From Anaerosomatales bacterium (GTDB lineage Bacteria; Actinomycetota; Coriobacteriia; Anaerosomatales; SLCP01), in NCBI GenBank assembly GCA_029210645.1, contig JARGFT010000002.1:156345-220344 (forward strand): DNA of 64,000 bases, given 5' to 3'. Shown here in pieces: positions 44,143-53,759 of this stretch. The translations under genes were made by a program, and so were the position numbers. Below the pieces are notes generated by a model that saw only the letters and a list, made by a program, of their open reading frames with translations, was not told the origin of the DNA and did no database searches. The stretch's first letter is position 1. Each line of letters opens with the position of its first letter.

Positions 44143-44547
44143 GTGACGAAGATCGTGCAGCTCTACCTGCTCACCACCGTCGTCTTCTTCGCGATCGACT
44201 TCGTGTGGCTATCGACCGTCGCCCAGAGCTTCTACCAGAACCAGATCGGATCGCTGCTCAAGAGCCCGTTCAACCTGCCCGTTGCGGCCGGCTTCTACCT
44301 CTTCTACATCGTGGGTATACTCGTCTTCGCCGTCATCCCGGGCATGGACAAGGGCGGCCTGGTCGACGTCGTGTGGCGCGGGGCGCTGTTCGGCGCTCTC
44401 GCGTACGGCACCTACGACCTGACCAACCTCGCCACGCTGGAGGGCTACACCTGGCAGGTGGCCGCGGTCGACATGGTGTGGGGCACCGTGCTCACCGGCA
44501 CCGTCTCGGCCGCAGGGTACTACATCGCCCGATGGCTGAACGTCTGA
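44143..44547 (+). CDS. DUF2177-family membrane protein
   Basis: 134 residues, GTG start. Four predicted helices; the family signature FAIDFVWLSTVAQSFYQNQIG near the N-terminus and GALFGALAYGTYDLTNLATL in the middle are clear. The function is unknown. It lies 60 bp after the baeRF-like gene in the same direction and ends 7 bp before the convergent P-type ATPase stop. Confidence 0.85.
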   Translation: MTKIVQLYLLTTVVFFAIDFVWLSTVAQSFYQNQIGSLLKSPFNLPVAAGFYLFYIVGILVFAVIPGMDKGGLVDVVWRGALFGALAYGTYDLTNLATLEGYTWQVAAVDMVWGTVLTGTVSAAGYYIARWLNV

Positions 44548-44554
44548 GCCCGCG

Positions 44555-47188
44555 TCACTGCCGCACGCTGTCCCGGCGCGCACGGCGCTCGCGCCCGCGC
44601 ATCACGGCCTTGAAGATCTCGTCGACGAACATCACCGACGAGGCGACCGCGAGCGCTATGCCCCACTCGGCCAGGCCGATCGCAGTGGTTCCGAAGACCT
44701 GCTGCGCGGGACCCCAGTAGAGCACGACCACCTGCAACACGACAGCCAACGAGATACCTGCGATGAGCAGCTTGTTGCCGAGCGGGTTCATGCGGAAGAT
44801 CGACGTGCGCATCGAGCGCGTCGACACGGCGCGCCACCACTCGTAGGCCACAAGCGTCATGAACGCCATGGTCTGCCCCATCAACAGCCCCTGCGTGCTC
44901 TCGTAGTGGTTGAAGACCGACAGCGTGCCGATAGCGATGACCGGTGACAGCGTCAGCACCCGCAGCATCATCATGCGGGTCAGGATGCCCTCGCGTGGAG
45001 GCCGTGGCCGCTGCTTGAGAACATCCCCGTGCTTGGGCTCCAGCCCGAGGGGCAGCACAGATACGCCGTCCGTCACTAGGTTGACCCAGAGGATCATGAT
45101 CGCCGTGAACGGGAGCGACAGGCCGAGTACCAGAGCAGCCGTGATGGCCATGATCTCGCCGAGGTTGGTCGTGATCAGGAACATGACGACCCGCCGCAGG
45201 TTACCGAAGATGACCCTGCCCTGCTCGACAGCGGCGACGATGGTGGCGAAGTCGTCGTCGGTGAGCACCATGTCCGATGCTTCCTTGGCGACCTCGGTGC
45301 CGGTGATGCCCATCGCTACGCCGATGTCGGCCTGCTTGAGCGCAGGTGCGTCGTTGACACCATCGCCCGTCATGGCTACTACCTCGTCGTGGGCCTTGAG
45401 CGCACGGACGATCCGCAGCTTGTGGGTGGGTGTCACCCGGGCGAACACGGCGATATCCTGCACGCGCCGGGCGAGTTCCTCGTCGTCCATCTCCTCGAGG
45501 TCCTGGCCGGTCACGACCTCCTCGTCCTCCTCGAGGATTCCGGCCTTGCGCGCGATGGCGGCCGCCGTTGCCGCGTGGTCGCCCGTGATCATCTTGACGT
45601 CCATGCCGGCCTCGTCGACCGCAGGGCGGTACGCGCCGGCGACCACGCGCAGCGCCTCATCGGCAAATAAGGCGGCCGCGGCCTCTATCTCAGCTCGCAT
45701 CTCATCACCGAGCGGACGCTCCTCGCCGTCGATAAGGACGGCATCGCTGAACTCGAGGATGCGCTCGAAGGCACCCTTCACGTGCAGCGTCGCGGCTCCA
45801 TCGGCCTTGTCCAGCGTCGCCATGTACTTGAACTTGCTCGAGAACGGGATCTCGTCGATCCGGTGATGTTCTCTGTCCAGTCCGCACTTCACGAGACCTG
45901 CCTTGTGAGACGCGACGAGCAGCGCGCCCTCGGTCGGGTTGCCCTCGATCCGCCAGCGGCCGTCCTCCTGCTCGAGCGTGGCGTTGTTCGCGATGCAGCC
46001 AATGGAGAGCAGCCTTTCGAGCTCCGCGGCACCGGGGGCTCCGTCACCGAGGGGTTCTCCCTCCTCGGTCGTGAACTCACCATCGGGGGCGAAGCCCTCA
46101 CCGGTGACCCGGAGTCGCCGGCCGCCGGCCCACACGCGCGTGACAGTCATCTCGTTGCGGGTGATCGTCCCGGTCTTGTCGGAGCAGATGACCGTGGTCG
46201 AGCCGAGCGTTTCGACCGCCGGCAACCGTCTGACGATCGCGCCGCGCTCCACCATCCTCTGAACACCGAGGGCGAGTACGACGCTGATGACCGCCGGCAG
46301 CCCTTCCGGGATCGCCGAGACGGCTGCTGCCACCGAGAACAGCAGCATCTCGTAGAGCTCCTCCCCCCGGCCGATGCCGATCGCGAAGATGAGTCCGGCA
46401 AGCACCACCGCGGCCACACCGATGTACAGGCCGAGACCCGAGAGACGGCGTTGGAGCGGCGTCTCCATCTGGTCGACGGTCTGAACGTCACCCGCGATCG
46501 CGCCGATCGATGTCTCCATGCCGGTGGCGACGACCGCCGCACGGCCGCGCCCATCGGTCACGTTCGTCGAGGACCAGACCATGTTGCGGCGGTCGGCGAG
46601 CGGGGTCGACCCCTCGAGCTCGTCGGTGTCCTTGCCGACGGTGTCCGACTCACCTGTCAGGGCCGACTCGTCGACCCGCAGCTCGGTGACATCGAGAAGG
46701 CGCGTGTCCGCAGCGACGAGGTCTCCCGCCTCGAGCAGGAGGATGTCACCCGGGACGACGTCTTCGGCAGAGATGACCCGGGCGTCGCCGTCTCTGAGCA
46801 CCCGCGCCCTCGGCGCCGCCATTCGCCGCAATGCGTCCAGTGTCTTCTCGGCACGCCACTCCTGTGAAACACCGATCAGCGTGTTGAAGATGATCACGGC
46901 GGCGATGACGCCCGAGTCGATATAGTGCTCGGCAAGCGCCGAGATGACGGCTGCAGCAATCAGCAGGTAGATGAGCGGGCTTCTGAGCTGCTTGAGCACG
47001 AGGCCGGCAAGAGAGACCCCCCGCTCTGCCGAGAGCGTGTTGGGGCCGTATTCGTCGAGTCGCCCGGCCGGCTCATCACCGGCAAGGCCGTCGAGGGATG
47101 ACCCGAGATCCTCGAGGACCTGCTCGGCCGTCAGGGCGTGCCACTTCTCTGTGGTTTCCGGGGTCGAGCTGGGTATAGCGGGGCGCAC
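44555..47188 (-). CDS. P-type cation ATPase (calcium-pump-like), internal segment missing
   Basis: 877 residues, GTG start. P-type features in order: actuator LTGESDTV, M4 SAIPEGLPAVISV, phosphorylation site CSDKTGTITRNEM (Asp near 334), N-domain, MITGDH, hinge MTGDGVNDAPALKQADIGVAMG, and M6 WVNLVTDG, then C-terminal helices. This resembles SERCA/PMR1-type Ca2+ pumps. Between LRVVAGAYR and MDVKMITGDH only PAVDEAG is present; family members have roughly 40-50 residues there, including the conserved DPPR. The frame is intact. The pump may be impaired, or the deletion may be an assembly error. Confidence 0.88.
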   Translation of the reverse strand: MRPAIPSSTPETTEKWHALTAEQVLEDLGSSLDGLAGDEPAGRLDEYGPNTLSAERGVSLAGLVLKQLRSPLIYLLIAAAVISALAEHYIDSGVIAAVIIFNTLIGVSQEWRAEKTLDALRRMAAPRARVLRDGDARVISAEDVVPGDILLLEAGDLVAADTRLLDVTELRVDESALTGESDTVGKDTDELEGSTPLADRRNMVWSSTNVTDGRGRAAVVATGMETSIGAIAGDVQTVDQMETPLQRRLSGLGLYIGVAAVVLAGLIFAIGIGRGEELYEMLLFSVAAAVSAIPEGLPAVISVVLALGVQRMVERGAIVRRLPAVETLGSTTVICSDKTGTITRNEMTVTRVWAGGRRLRVTGEGFAPDGEFTTEEGEPLGDGAPGAAELERLLSIGCIANNATLEQEDGRWRIEGNPTEGALLVASHKAGLVKCGLDREHHRIDEIPFSSKFKYMATLDKADGAATLHVKGAFERILEFSDAVLIDGEERPLGDEMRAEIEAAAALFADEALRVVAGAYRPAVDEAGMDVKMITGDHAATAAAIARKAGILEEDEEVVTGQDLEEMDDEELARRVQDIAVFARVTPTHKLRIVRALKAHDEVVAMTGDGVNDAPALKQADIGVAMGITGTEVAKEASDMVLTDDDFATIVAAVEQGRVIFGNLRRVVMFLITTNLGEIMAITAALVLGLSLPFTAIMILWVNLVTDGVSVLPLGLEPKHGDVLKQRPRPPREGILTRMMMLRVLTLSPVIAIGTLSVFNHYESTQGLLMGQTMAFMTLVAYEWWRAVSTRSMRTSIFRMNPLGNKLLIAGISLAVVLQVVVLYWGPAQQVFGTTAIGLAEWGIALAVASSVMFVDEIFKAVMRGRERRARRDSVRQ

Positions 47189-47365
47189 CCGACCGGGGTC
47201 AGCGACGCGTCACCTCCTGCGTCAGTTCGGCGACAGGGCCCGGCGGCATCGCCGCCGACACGCCAACAGCGGCTTGCGGCGAATCCGTATAGCAGGTAGA
47301 TACCCACCGGTAGCGGCCTCAACGGGGAATCATGAGTGCAGACGGACTTCGACGGAGGGCATCCG

Positions 47366-48145
47366 ATGGTCCCAGCGAACACAAGCGGCTCCACCGAGAC
47401 ACGTCCGCACCGGTTGCGGTACGTGGTGGGCGCAGCGTCCATCCTGCTCCTGCTCGCAGCGGCCACGTTCCTCATCTGGGCGCTCACCCCGTACCGCGCG
47501 AACGAGGCGGCGCTCGAAGCGATGGGGAGCGGCGGCGGAATCACGGTCACCGAGGGCCGTGAGGGCATCGTGTTCATGCCCCCGGCCACACCGGATGCGG
47601 GGCTCGTGCTCTACCCGGGAGGCCGCGTCGAAGCGAGGGCATACGCTCCGCTTGCGCGGATGATCGCCGACGAGGGGTTCCTCGTCGTCATCCAGCCTAT
47701 GCCGCTGAACCTGGCAGTCTTCGGTATCGGGCGCGCTCAGCGAGCTCTGGACGCGTTCCCGGAGGTCGATTCGTGGGCCGTGGGCGGGCACTCACTCGGC
47801 GGGTCGATGGCGGCCGAGTTCGTAGCGCGCAATCCTGATCACGTCGACGGTCTCGTGCTCCTGGCCTCGTATCCGGCCCCATCGACCGACCTGACCGACT
47901 CCGGCTTCGGCGTCATCTCGGTGTGGGGCACCAACGACGGACTCGTCACGGAGGAGGATGTCGAGGACTCGCGGCTCCGTCTGCCTCCGTCGGCGAAGAT
48001 GATCGTGATCGACGGCGGGAATCACGCAGGGTTCGGCGCGTATGGAGCGCAGGCCGGCGACGGCGGATCGCCGCTCGCCGACGGCGCTCAGGCGTCGTTG
48101 ACCGCGCAGGCCGTGGCAGAGCTGCTGGCACGCATCTCCGAGTGA
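47366..48145 (+). CDS. Membrane-anchored alpha/beta hydrolase
   Basis: 259 residues from ATG 47366, GGAGGG six bases upstream (a start at 47336 is possible). One N-terminal membrane helix (about 20-40) then an exported alpha/beta hydrolase domain: VLYPGGRVEARAYAPLA, nucleophile elbow VGGHSLGGSMAAEF (Ser), Asp in SVWGTNDGLVT and His in IDGGNHAGFG. A complete catalytic triad is therefore visible. The substrate is unknown. It is divergent from the P-type ATPase. Confidence 0.82.
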   Translation: MVPANTSGSTETRPHRLRYVVGAASILLLLAAATFLIWALTPYRANEAALEAMGSGGGITVTEGREGIVFMPPATPDAGLVLYPGGRVEARAYAPLARMIADEGFLVVIQPMPLNLAVFGIGRAQRALDAFPEVDSWAVGGHSLGGSMAAEFVARNPDHVDGLVLLASYPAPSTDLTDSGFGVISVWGTNDGLVTEEDVEDSRLRLPPSAKMIVIDGGNHAGFGAYGAQAGDGGSPLADGAQASLTAQAVAELLARISE

Positions 48146-48300
48146 GGCCCGCCGGGCGCAAGCTCCCCACATGACCCGTTGCTCCGCTGTTCAAGCATGG
48201 TATGCGGGGTGCCGATACTCTCTCCAGGGAAGAATCGGGTTCCCGCGCGAACGCTGCGCGGAGTCTCCGCGCATGGATACGATCGTGAGAGGGGGATCGC

Positions 48301-50787
48301 ATGGCACTGGATCACAGGCTCACCGAGCTCGTGGACCGCGCGCATGGCGATTCACCCGATCCTGTCGTGTGCATCCTGCCGGATCTCACCATTGGCTACG
48401 CGAATGCTGCAGCCGAGTCGTACGCGGGCGTGCAACCGGGTGCGCTCACCGGCACTCGCTGTCACGAGGTGCTCATCGGATCCCCGGGACCGTGCTCGGA
48501 CTGCATGGCGCGCGAGGTCTTCAAGGACGGGAAGCCGCGCGAGCGGACACGTCACATCACCGGGGCCAAACAGGCCGAGCGGTGGGTGCTCGAGAGCTGG
48601 CAGCCACTCCTCGGCAGCGATGGCTCGGTCGCGTGTGTCCTGGAGACCAGCCGGGACCAGACCGCCACGCGCGTTGCCGAACGGGCAGCGATCGCGTCGG
48701 TGGAGCTGCGGGCCGAGCGTGATCGCATGCAGCACTTTCTCGACGCCACGGCAGCGGTGATCATGACGCTCGATCCGGAAGGGATCGTCACGAGGATCAA
48801 CCGCACCGGCGTGGAGGTGCTCGGGCGCGAGGCCTCCGAGATCATCGGGCGCGACTCGCTCAGCGAGTTCGTCCCGATCGAGCAGCGCGACGAGTGCCGC
48901 GAGCGCTTCAGGAGGATCATGAGCGGTGACTACGCCTCGGCGGAGGACCCGTGCGAGCACGACGTCACGCGACCCGACGGGAGCGTGCGGCGCGTAGAGT
49001 GGCACAACGCCGTCACCCAGGACGAGGCCGGCACCGTGACCGGCATGTTGTGCTCCGGAATCGACGTGACACGCCGGATGGCAGCCGAGGAGGAGCTCAG
49101 ATTCCGCTCGGACGTGCTCGACAAGGCCAACGATGCGGTCGTCGTCCACGATCCCGAGGGCAGGCCGATCTACGCGAACAAGCGAGTGTGCGCGATGTGC
49201 GGCTACACTCGCGAGGAGTTCCTCGGACTCGAGCCGTTCGGCTGGCTGGACCCGGAACATCGGGAGGTCCACGAGACGGTCCGCGAGGCCCTCGCACGTA
49301 CCGGCGCCGCCATCTTCGAGACGCTCTACCTCGCCCGCGACGGCACCCGGATCCCGGTCGAGGTCCACGCAACAGCGACCGAGGTCGGCGGGCGCAACGT
49401 GATCGTGACCGCCGGCCGCGACATCAGCGACCGCAAGCGCGCCGAGCAGACGATGAGCCGGCTGGCCTTCTACGACCCGCTCACGGGGCTCGCGAACCGG
49501 GCACTCTTCCTTGACCGGCTCCGTCACGCCTCGGCAGCCAGCAAGCGCACCGGCGAACGGCTCGCAGTCGCCTTCGTCGATCTCGATCACTTCAAGACGA
49601 TCAACGACAGTCTCGGACACGCGACCGGCGACGCCGCGCTCATGGAGATCGCCCGCCGCATCAAGTCGAGACTGCGCGACGCCGACACCGTTGCCCGGCT
49701 CGGTGGCGACGAGTTCACCGTGCTCATGTCCGGCATAGAGAGCGCCGACGATGCCGAGCGCGTTGCGGCCAAGCTTCTGGAGTGCTTCCGGGAGCCCGTG
49801 ACCGTGTCGGGCAGAGAGATCTTCGTGACTGCCAGCATCGGGGTTGCGCTGAGCTCGACCGAGGATCAGGAGGACGTCGGCGCCCTGCTCGGCCGGGCGG
49901 ACACCGCCATGTACCGGGCGAAGCACGGCGGCAGGGACACCTACTGCCTACACGACGCCGCACTCACGGAGTCGACCCGAGAGATGTTCGGGCTGAAGAA
50001 CGATCTGCACGGCGCTGCCGAGCGCAACGAGCTGGATCTGCGCTTCCTTCCGATCGTCCGCGTGTCCGACGGAGTCCTCGCCGGTGTCGAAGCGCTCATC
50101 CGCTGGAACCATCCCGAGATGGGACAGATCGCGCCGTCGACGTTCCTACCGCTTGCCGAGGAGTCTGAGCTCGTCGTCGAGATCGGATCGTGGGCGATCC
50201 GCCGCGCGTGCGAGCAGTTCGGCGAGTGGCGCGGCAAAGGCCTGCTCTCCGACGCGCGCCTCACGGTCAACCTGGCGGCTCGACAGTTCGCGGACCCGAC
50301 GCTGGCCAAGCGGATCGGCATCCTGCTCGACGAGAACGGGTTCGAGCCCGAGGCGTTGGAGCTCGAGATCACCGAGGGCACCTTCCGTGGCGGCGAGGGT
50401 ATGCACACCATCTGGAACGAACTGCGCGACCTCGGGGTACGCATCTCCATCGATGACTTCGGGCGCGGCTACTCCTCTCTCGATCAGCTGCTGCGGTTTG
50501 AAGTCGACGCCATCAAGATCGACCGCGAGTTCGTCCGCGGCCTGGGCCGTAACGCCCGGTCGACAGCCGTGTGCCGCGCCGTCATCTCCATCGCCCGGCA
50601 GCTTGGTATCACCGTCGTCGCCGAGGGGGTGGAGACGCGCGTGCAGCACGCGTGCCTGCGCGCCGAACACTGTGACGAGATGCAGGGCTACCTGATCAGC
50701 CCCGCGCTGCCGGCCGCGCAGCTCGAACCGCTCCTGCACGAGAAAGCGCTCATGCACTGGCGGGAGTCACCCGCTACGACAAAGTAG
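48301..50787 (+). CDS. PAS-PAS-PAS-GGDEF-EAL c-di-GMP enzyme
   Basis: 828 residues, ATG 48301 after GAGGGGG. Three PAS domains (about 20-115, 140-260, 265-380); the first has CxxC cysteines in SPGPCSDCMAREV. The GGDEF domain (about 390-545) has RLGGDEF and an RDAD inhibitory site. The EAL domain (about 565-815) keeps GVEALIRWNHP, VNLAARQ, ELEITEG, IDDFGRGYSS, IKIDREF, AEGVET and QGYLIS. Both halves look catalytically competent. No membrane helix, so it is a cytoplasmic sensor. Confidence 0.94.
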   Translation: MALDHRLTELVDRAHGDSPDPVVCILPDLTIGYANAAAESYAGVQPGALTGTRCHEVLIGSPGPCSDCMAREVFKDGKPRERTRHITGAKQAERWVLESWQPLLGSDGSVACVLETSRDQTATRVAERAAIASVELRAERDRMQHFLDATAAVIMTLDPEGIVTRINRTGVEVLGREASEIIGRDSLSEFVPIEQRDECRERFRRIMSGDYASAEDPCEHDVTRPDGSVRRVEWHNAVTQDEAGTVTGMLCSGIDVTRRMAAEEELRFRSDVLDKANDAVVVHDPEGRPIYANKRVCAMCGYTREEFLGLEPFGWLDPEHREVHETVREALARTGAAIFETLYLARDGTRIPVEVHATATEVGGRNVIVTAGRDISDRKRAEQTMSRLAFYDPLTGLANRALFLDRLRHASAASKRTGERLAVAFVDLDHFKTINDSLGHATGDAALMEIARRIKSRLRDADTVARLGGDEFTVLMSGIESADDAERVAAKLLECFREPVTVSGREIFVTASIGVALSSTEDQEDVGALLGRADTAMYRAKHGGRDTYCLHDAALTESTREMFGLKNDLHGAAERNELDLRFLPIVRVSDGVLAGVEALIRWNHPEMGQIAPSTFLPLAEESELVVEIGSWAIRRACEQFGEWRGKGLLSDARLTVNLAARQFADPTLAKRIGILLDENGFEPEALELEITEGTFRGGEGMHTIWNELRDLGVRISIDDFGRGYSSLDQLLRFEVDAIKIDREFVRGLGRNARSTAVCRAVISIARQLGITVVAEGVETRVQHACLRAEHCDEMQGYLISPALPAAQLEPLLHEKALMHWRESPATTK

Positions 50788-50805
50788 CTCCTCGCGCGAC
50801 GGAGC

Positions 50806-50828
50806 GGTGCCCGAGCGTGCCGGGCGCC
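50806..50828. terminator. Hairpin between convergent genes
   Basis: GGTGCCCG (50806-50813) pairs with CGGGCGCC (50821-50828), one G-T wobble, 7-base loop, filling the 41-bp gap between the GGDEF-EAL stop and the ABC ATPase stop. It could serve both strands. Confidence 0.45.
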
Positions 50829-51935
<1,107 letters not shown>

Positions 51936-51939
51936 CTCT

Positions 51940-52818
51940 CTACCCTTTCACCGCACCGGCCAGGATGCCCTCGACGAAGTAGCGCTGGAGCGCAAAGAAG
52001 ATCGCAAGTGGCAGAAGCATCGAAACGAACGCAGCCGCCGTGAGCAGATGCCACTCGCTGCCGAACGAGCTCACGAGGTTGGACACGGTGACCGTCATGG
52101 GCGCTACGCTTCGCGAGCCCCCCAGATACACGAGGGCGACGAGGAGGTCGTTCCACACCCAGAGGAACTGGAAGATCCCGAGCGCGGCAAGCGACGGCAC
52201 CGAAAGCGGCATCACGATGCGGAAGAATACCCGCCGATGCGAGGCGCCTTCGAGAAACGCCGACTCGAGCAGGTCCTTCGGCAACGCGATGAAGAAGTTC
52301 CGGAGCAGGAATACTGCGAACGGCAGGCCGTAGGCGGTGTGCGCCAGCCAGACCGCCGGAAACGTGCCCGTTAGGCCCGAGGAGGCGAACATCCGCAGCA
52401 CCGGGATCAGCGTGAGCTGGATCGGCACCACGATGAGCCCGACCACGATGAGGAAGATGGTGTCCCCTCCGGGCAGGTCCATCCAGGAGAACGCGTAGGC
52501 GGCGAAGGCCGCCACAATCACGACAAAGACCGTGACCGGGACCGAGATGATGAGGCTGTTGATGAAGGACTGCCCCATCCCCTGCGCGGAGACCACCTGC
52601 TCGTAGTTGGTCAGGGTGAACTCGAACGGGGTCGTGAAGGCGGTCCACCAGCCGGTGGTGGCGATGACATCCCTCGGACGCAGCGAACTCACGAACAAGC
52701 CGACCGACGGAAGCATCCACAGCAGGCAGATGATGATGATGGCGATGTGGAGCGGGCCCCGTGACACGTGTCGCATGAGGCGCTCCTGCCGCGAAAGCGA
52801 TACGGCTTCTCTGGCCAT
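51940..52818 (-). CDS. CUT1 ABC transporter permease (MalG-like)
   Basis: 292 residues, six helices; the cytoplasmic EAA loop is LESAFLEGASHRRVFFRIVMPLSVP, which docks to the ATPase. N-terminal RLMRHVSRGPLHIAII starts the first helix. It is paired with the MalF-like permease 3 bp upstream. Confidence 0.92.
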   Translation of the reverse strand: MAREAVSLSRQERLMRHVSRGPLHIAIIIICLLWMLPSVGLFVSSLRPRDVIATTGWWTAFTTPFEFTLTNYEQVVSAQGMGQSFINSLIISVPVTVFVVIVAAFAAYAFSWMDLPGGDTIFLIVVGLIVVPIQLTLIPVLRMFASSGLTGTFPAVWLAHTAYGLPFAVFLLRNFFIALPKDLLESAFLEGASHRRVFFRIVMPLSVPSLAALGIFQFLWVWNDLLVALVYLGGSRSVAPMTVTVSNLVSSFGSEWHLLTAAAFVSMLLPLAIFFALQRYFVEGILAGAVKG

Positions 52819-52821
52819 GGC

Positions 52822-53685
52822 TTACTGCTCCCGCCTGAACCGTCGGATGTTAAGAGCCATGAGCGGGATGATGGCCAGCAACAGCACAACCGCCACCGCG
52901 CTCGCCCGACCGAAGTTCCCAAAGGTGAACATCTCCTTGAACATCCGGTTTGCGAGAACGTCCGTCTGGTAGTTGCCGAACGTCATGACGTAGACGAGAT
53001 CGAAGACCTTCAGCGAGTTGATGGTGAGCGTCACCGCCACGACGAGCATCACCGAGCGCAGCATCGGCAGGATGACCCGCCAGAAGATCTGCACCTCGTT
53101 GGCGCCATCGACTCGGGCCGCCTCGAGCACCTCGGCTGGTATGCCTTTCAGCCCCGCCGAGATGACCACGAGCGCGAAGCCTGTCCACATCCAGATGCCC
53201 GCGGCGATGAGCGCGTAGTTGTTCACCGCCGTGTTTGTGATCCACGGCACCGGATCGAAGCCAAGGGCCACCATCGCGGCGTTCAGCACGCCGGTCTGCT
53301 CGAACTGTCCGGGGCGATAGATGTACATGAAACGCCAGATGACTGCCGCGGCCGTGAAGGACACGGCCATAGGCACGAAGATGATCGCCTTGGCCACGGC
53401 CTCGTAGCGAACCTGGTTTGAGAGAACGGCCAGAATCAGGCCGAGCCCGACCGAAGCTCCGGTGAAAAGCACGAGCCAGAGCAGGTTATTGCGAAAGACG
53501 ACGAGCGTCTCGGGATGCGTGAACAGATATCGGTAGTTGTCCAGCCCCACGAACACCGACGCGCCGCGCCCGCTGAAGAAGCTCAGGTAGATGGTGTTCA
53601 CGACCGGATAGACGAGAAACACCCCGAGCAGCACGAACGCCGGCAGGACCCAGAGCCACGCGATGGTGGCAAGACGCGGTCTCAT
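52822..53685 (-). CDS. CUT1 ABC transporter permease (MalF-like)
   Basis: 287 residues with six helices and the EAA loop VLEAARVDGANEVQIFWRVILPML. N-terminus TIAWLWVLPAFVLLGVFLVYPVVNTIYLSFF is typical of the shorter MalF-like CUT1 permeases. A stable hairpin separates it from the upstream binding-protein gene. Confidence 0.92.
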   Translation of the reverse strand: MRPRLATIAWLWVLPAFVLLGVFLVYPVVNTIYLSFFSGRGASVFVGLDNYRYLFTHPETLVVFRNNLLWLVLFTGASVGLGLILAVLSNQVRYEAVAKAIIFVPMAVSFTAAAVIWRFMYIYRPGQFEQTGVLNAAMVALGFDPVPWITNTAVNNYALIAAGIWMWTGFALVVISAGLKGIPAEVLEAARVDGANEVQIFWRVILPMLRSVMLVVAVTLTINSLKVFDLVYVMTFGNYQTDVLANRMFKEMFTFGNFGRASAVAVVLLLAIIPLMALNIRRFRREQ

Positions 53686-53708
53686 CCGCCCCTCCCCCGG
53701 TGCCGGTC

Positions 53709-53736
53709 GGAGGGGCGACCGGCTGGTCGCCCCTCC
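53709..53736 (-). promoter_or_regulatory. Intercistronic hairpin between binding protein and permeases
   Basis: GGAGGGGCGACC (53709-53720) and GGTCGCCCCTCC (53725-53736) form a perfect 12-bp stem with loop GGCT in the 74-bp gap after the binding-protein stop. Such structures in ABC operons usually protect or attenuate the transcript so the binding protein is made in excess. Confidence 0.65.
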
Positions 53737-53759
53737 ACCGAATCACTCGCTACCCTGTG

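Noticed and set aside
48146..48300. c-di-GMP (GEMM) riboswitch before the GGDEF-EAL gene
   Set aside because: The 155-bp gap lacks the conserved GEMM core sequences; nothing else was recognised there.
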